From positions 1 to 40,538 of the forward strand of contig USIA01000004.1 of the NCBI GenBank assembly GCA_900554535.1: a stretch of 40,538 nucleotides of DNA, given 5' to 3'. Within the stretch, counting starts at the first letter, position 1. Each line of letters opens with the position of its first letter. This document shows positions 40,077 through 40,538 of the stretch, piece after piece. Under the pieces are notes generated by a model, which saw nothing but the letters and a program-made list of their open reading frames with translations, was not told the DNA's origin and made no database searches. Position numbers and translations under genes: made by a program. The DNA comes from an uncultured Oscillospiraceae bacterium. Its GTDB lineage: Bacteria > Bacillota > Clostridia > Oscillospirales > Acutalibacteraceae.

Positions 40077-40358
40077 CTACTCTTTTTCTTTCTGCGACAC
40101 CTGCTCATGGGCTTCCTGCTGGACAAGCAGCCCCGCCGAAAAGCCGTATTTGAAGTGGCTTTCGTTTTCCTCACACTGAGCGATTGCCACCTGCGCCCGC
40201 AGTTCTTCGACCAGTGCATAGTCCTCTTTGCTCAGACGCTCCGATAAGGTGTCCATCAGGGCGGCGCTGGCCTTGACTGCCTGCTTGAATCTCGGTGAAT
40301 CAGCGACCACCGTTTCACAGGGATAAAATCTGCCGTTAAACATTTCTTCCAGTATCAT
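40077..40358 (-). CDS. Small mobile-element protein (DUF6809-like)
   Basis: 93 aa, MILEEMFNGRFYPCETVVADSPRFKQAVKASAALMDTLSERLSKEDYALVEELRAQVAIAQCEENESHFKYGFSAGLLVQQEAHEQ. The pattern (short N-terminal 'L-x-x-LFxGxxxPCE', middle helices, 'F-K-x-GF-x-x-G-L') recalls a small family frequent in Firmicutes mobile elements; assigned from memory. Start at 40358 with GGGAGG upstream, 13 bp after the TnpV stop. The hairpin array begins directly after its stop codon. Confidence 0.7.
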   Translation of the reverse strand: MILEEMFNGRFYPCETVVADSPRFKQAVKASAALMDTLSERLSKEDYALVEELRAQVAIAQCEENESHFKYGFSAGLLVQQEAHEQVSQKEKE

Positions 40359-40371
40359 GCGCCCACCTCCC

Positions 40372-40538
40372 TCAGACAAAAATCATCTCAGAGAGGATGA
40401 TTTCCTCTGCCCGGCTGCGGATGCTGTTCATACCCCCGACCCATGCAAGCTGGTCACGGGCTTTCAGTTCCTCGGTGACGCCCTCCGCCTCCTGCATCTG
40501 CGAGACGATACACGCTAGCCGGTCAACCATTCTGAAAA
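40372..40538 (-). CDS. tnpV: TnpV family transposon protein, C-terminal part; cut by the window edge
   Basis: The visible 54 residues, RMVDRLACIVSQMQEAEGVTEELKARDQLAWVGGMNSIRSRAEEIILSEMIFV, match the C-terminus of TnpV proteins (QMxxAEGVTEELKAxDQ-AWVGxMN-IR-xAEEI) of Tn4451-type elements; function unknown. The reading frame is open to the window edge, so the ATG at 40530 is probably internal. Confidence 0.78.
   Translation of the reverse strand, partial: FRMVDRLACIVSQMQEAEGVTEELKARDQLAWVGGMNSIRSRAEEIILSEMIFV

Larger units (their letters stand above)
31869..40538. mobile_element. Tn4451-like integrative mobilizable element (left end to the window edge; right end not seen)
   Basis: The gene set is large serine recombinase, TnpW, VirE-type ATPase, CHC2 primase, MobV relaxase with candidate oriT, small accessory proteins, XRE regulator and TnpV. 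This matches mobilizable transposons of the Tn4451 kind (tnpX, tnpV, tnpZ, tnpW) with a replication module added. No type IV secretion genes are seen, so transfer would need a helper, unless such genes lie beyond the edge. The left boundary should lie within ~31861-31912, but the exact attachment site cannot be fixed without the other end. Confidence 0.8.

Overview
The window looks like chromosomal DNA of an anaerobic, spore-forming Clostridia-type Firmicute of medium GC. The reasons are a complete gerA/gerB/gerC-type germinant-receptor operon, a sodium-pumping decarboxylase, GGAGG-type ribosome binding sites throughout, and a Tn4451-like mobilizable element of a kind common in gut Clostridia. 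The species cannot be fixed from the sequence.

Left part (1-9.7 kb). On the minus strand lie the beta (cut by the window edge) and gamma subunits of a Na+-translocating decarboxylase. A divergent AraC regulator follows, then the ger operon (GerA, GerB, GerC; 5764 to 2102). Next is a four-gene minus-strand cluster: an ornithine-cyclodeaminase/mu-crystallin-family protein (resembling what is annotated as tyramine oxidase subunit B), an AraC regulator, a PII signalling protein and an APC permease, ending at a strong terminator.

Middle (9.9-20.7 kb). A small heavy-metal-associated protein has a near-consensus promoter with a palindromic operator. Then comes a six-gene minus-strand nitrogen-scavenging cluster: two DUF1989 proteins (carboxyguanidine deiminase-type, formerly 'urea carboxylase-associated'), a 1196-aa biotin-dependent urea/guanidine carboxylase, an allophanate hydrolase, a second PII protein and a second APC permease. 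The enzymes fit the route guanidine -> carboxyguanidine -> allophanate -> NH3 + CO2. A divergent LuxR-type regulator sits upstream behind its own promoter and leader terminator. The pairing 'catabolic enzyme + PII + APC permease' occurs twice in this window.

Right-middle (20.8-31.9 kb). An ABC exporter operon has a tandemly duplicated permease, a truncated third copy and a periodic repeat in its promoter. It is followed by a GT8 glycosyltransferase, a degraded flavin-reductase/lipoprotein pair next to a lipoprotein-type aldo/keto reductase with a divergent LysR regulator, and a CsoR-P-type ATPase metal-efflux module with three operators of identical architecture.

Right end (31.9 kb to the edge). 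A Tn4451-like integrative mobilizable element carries a large serine recombinase, TnpW, a VirE-type ATPase, a CHC2 primase, a MobV relaxase with a candidate oriT, accessory proteins, an XRE regulator and TnpV (cut by the edge). It holds two non-coding structures: an iteron-like array around the 3' end of the VirE gene, and a regularly spaced row of four long hairpins whose stems differ but whose cores are constant, placed between a stop codon and a terminator. The hairpin row is the best candidate here for something undescribed.
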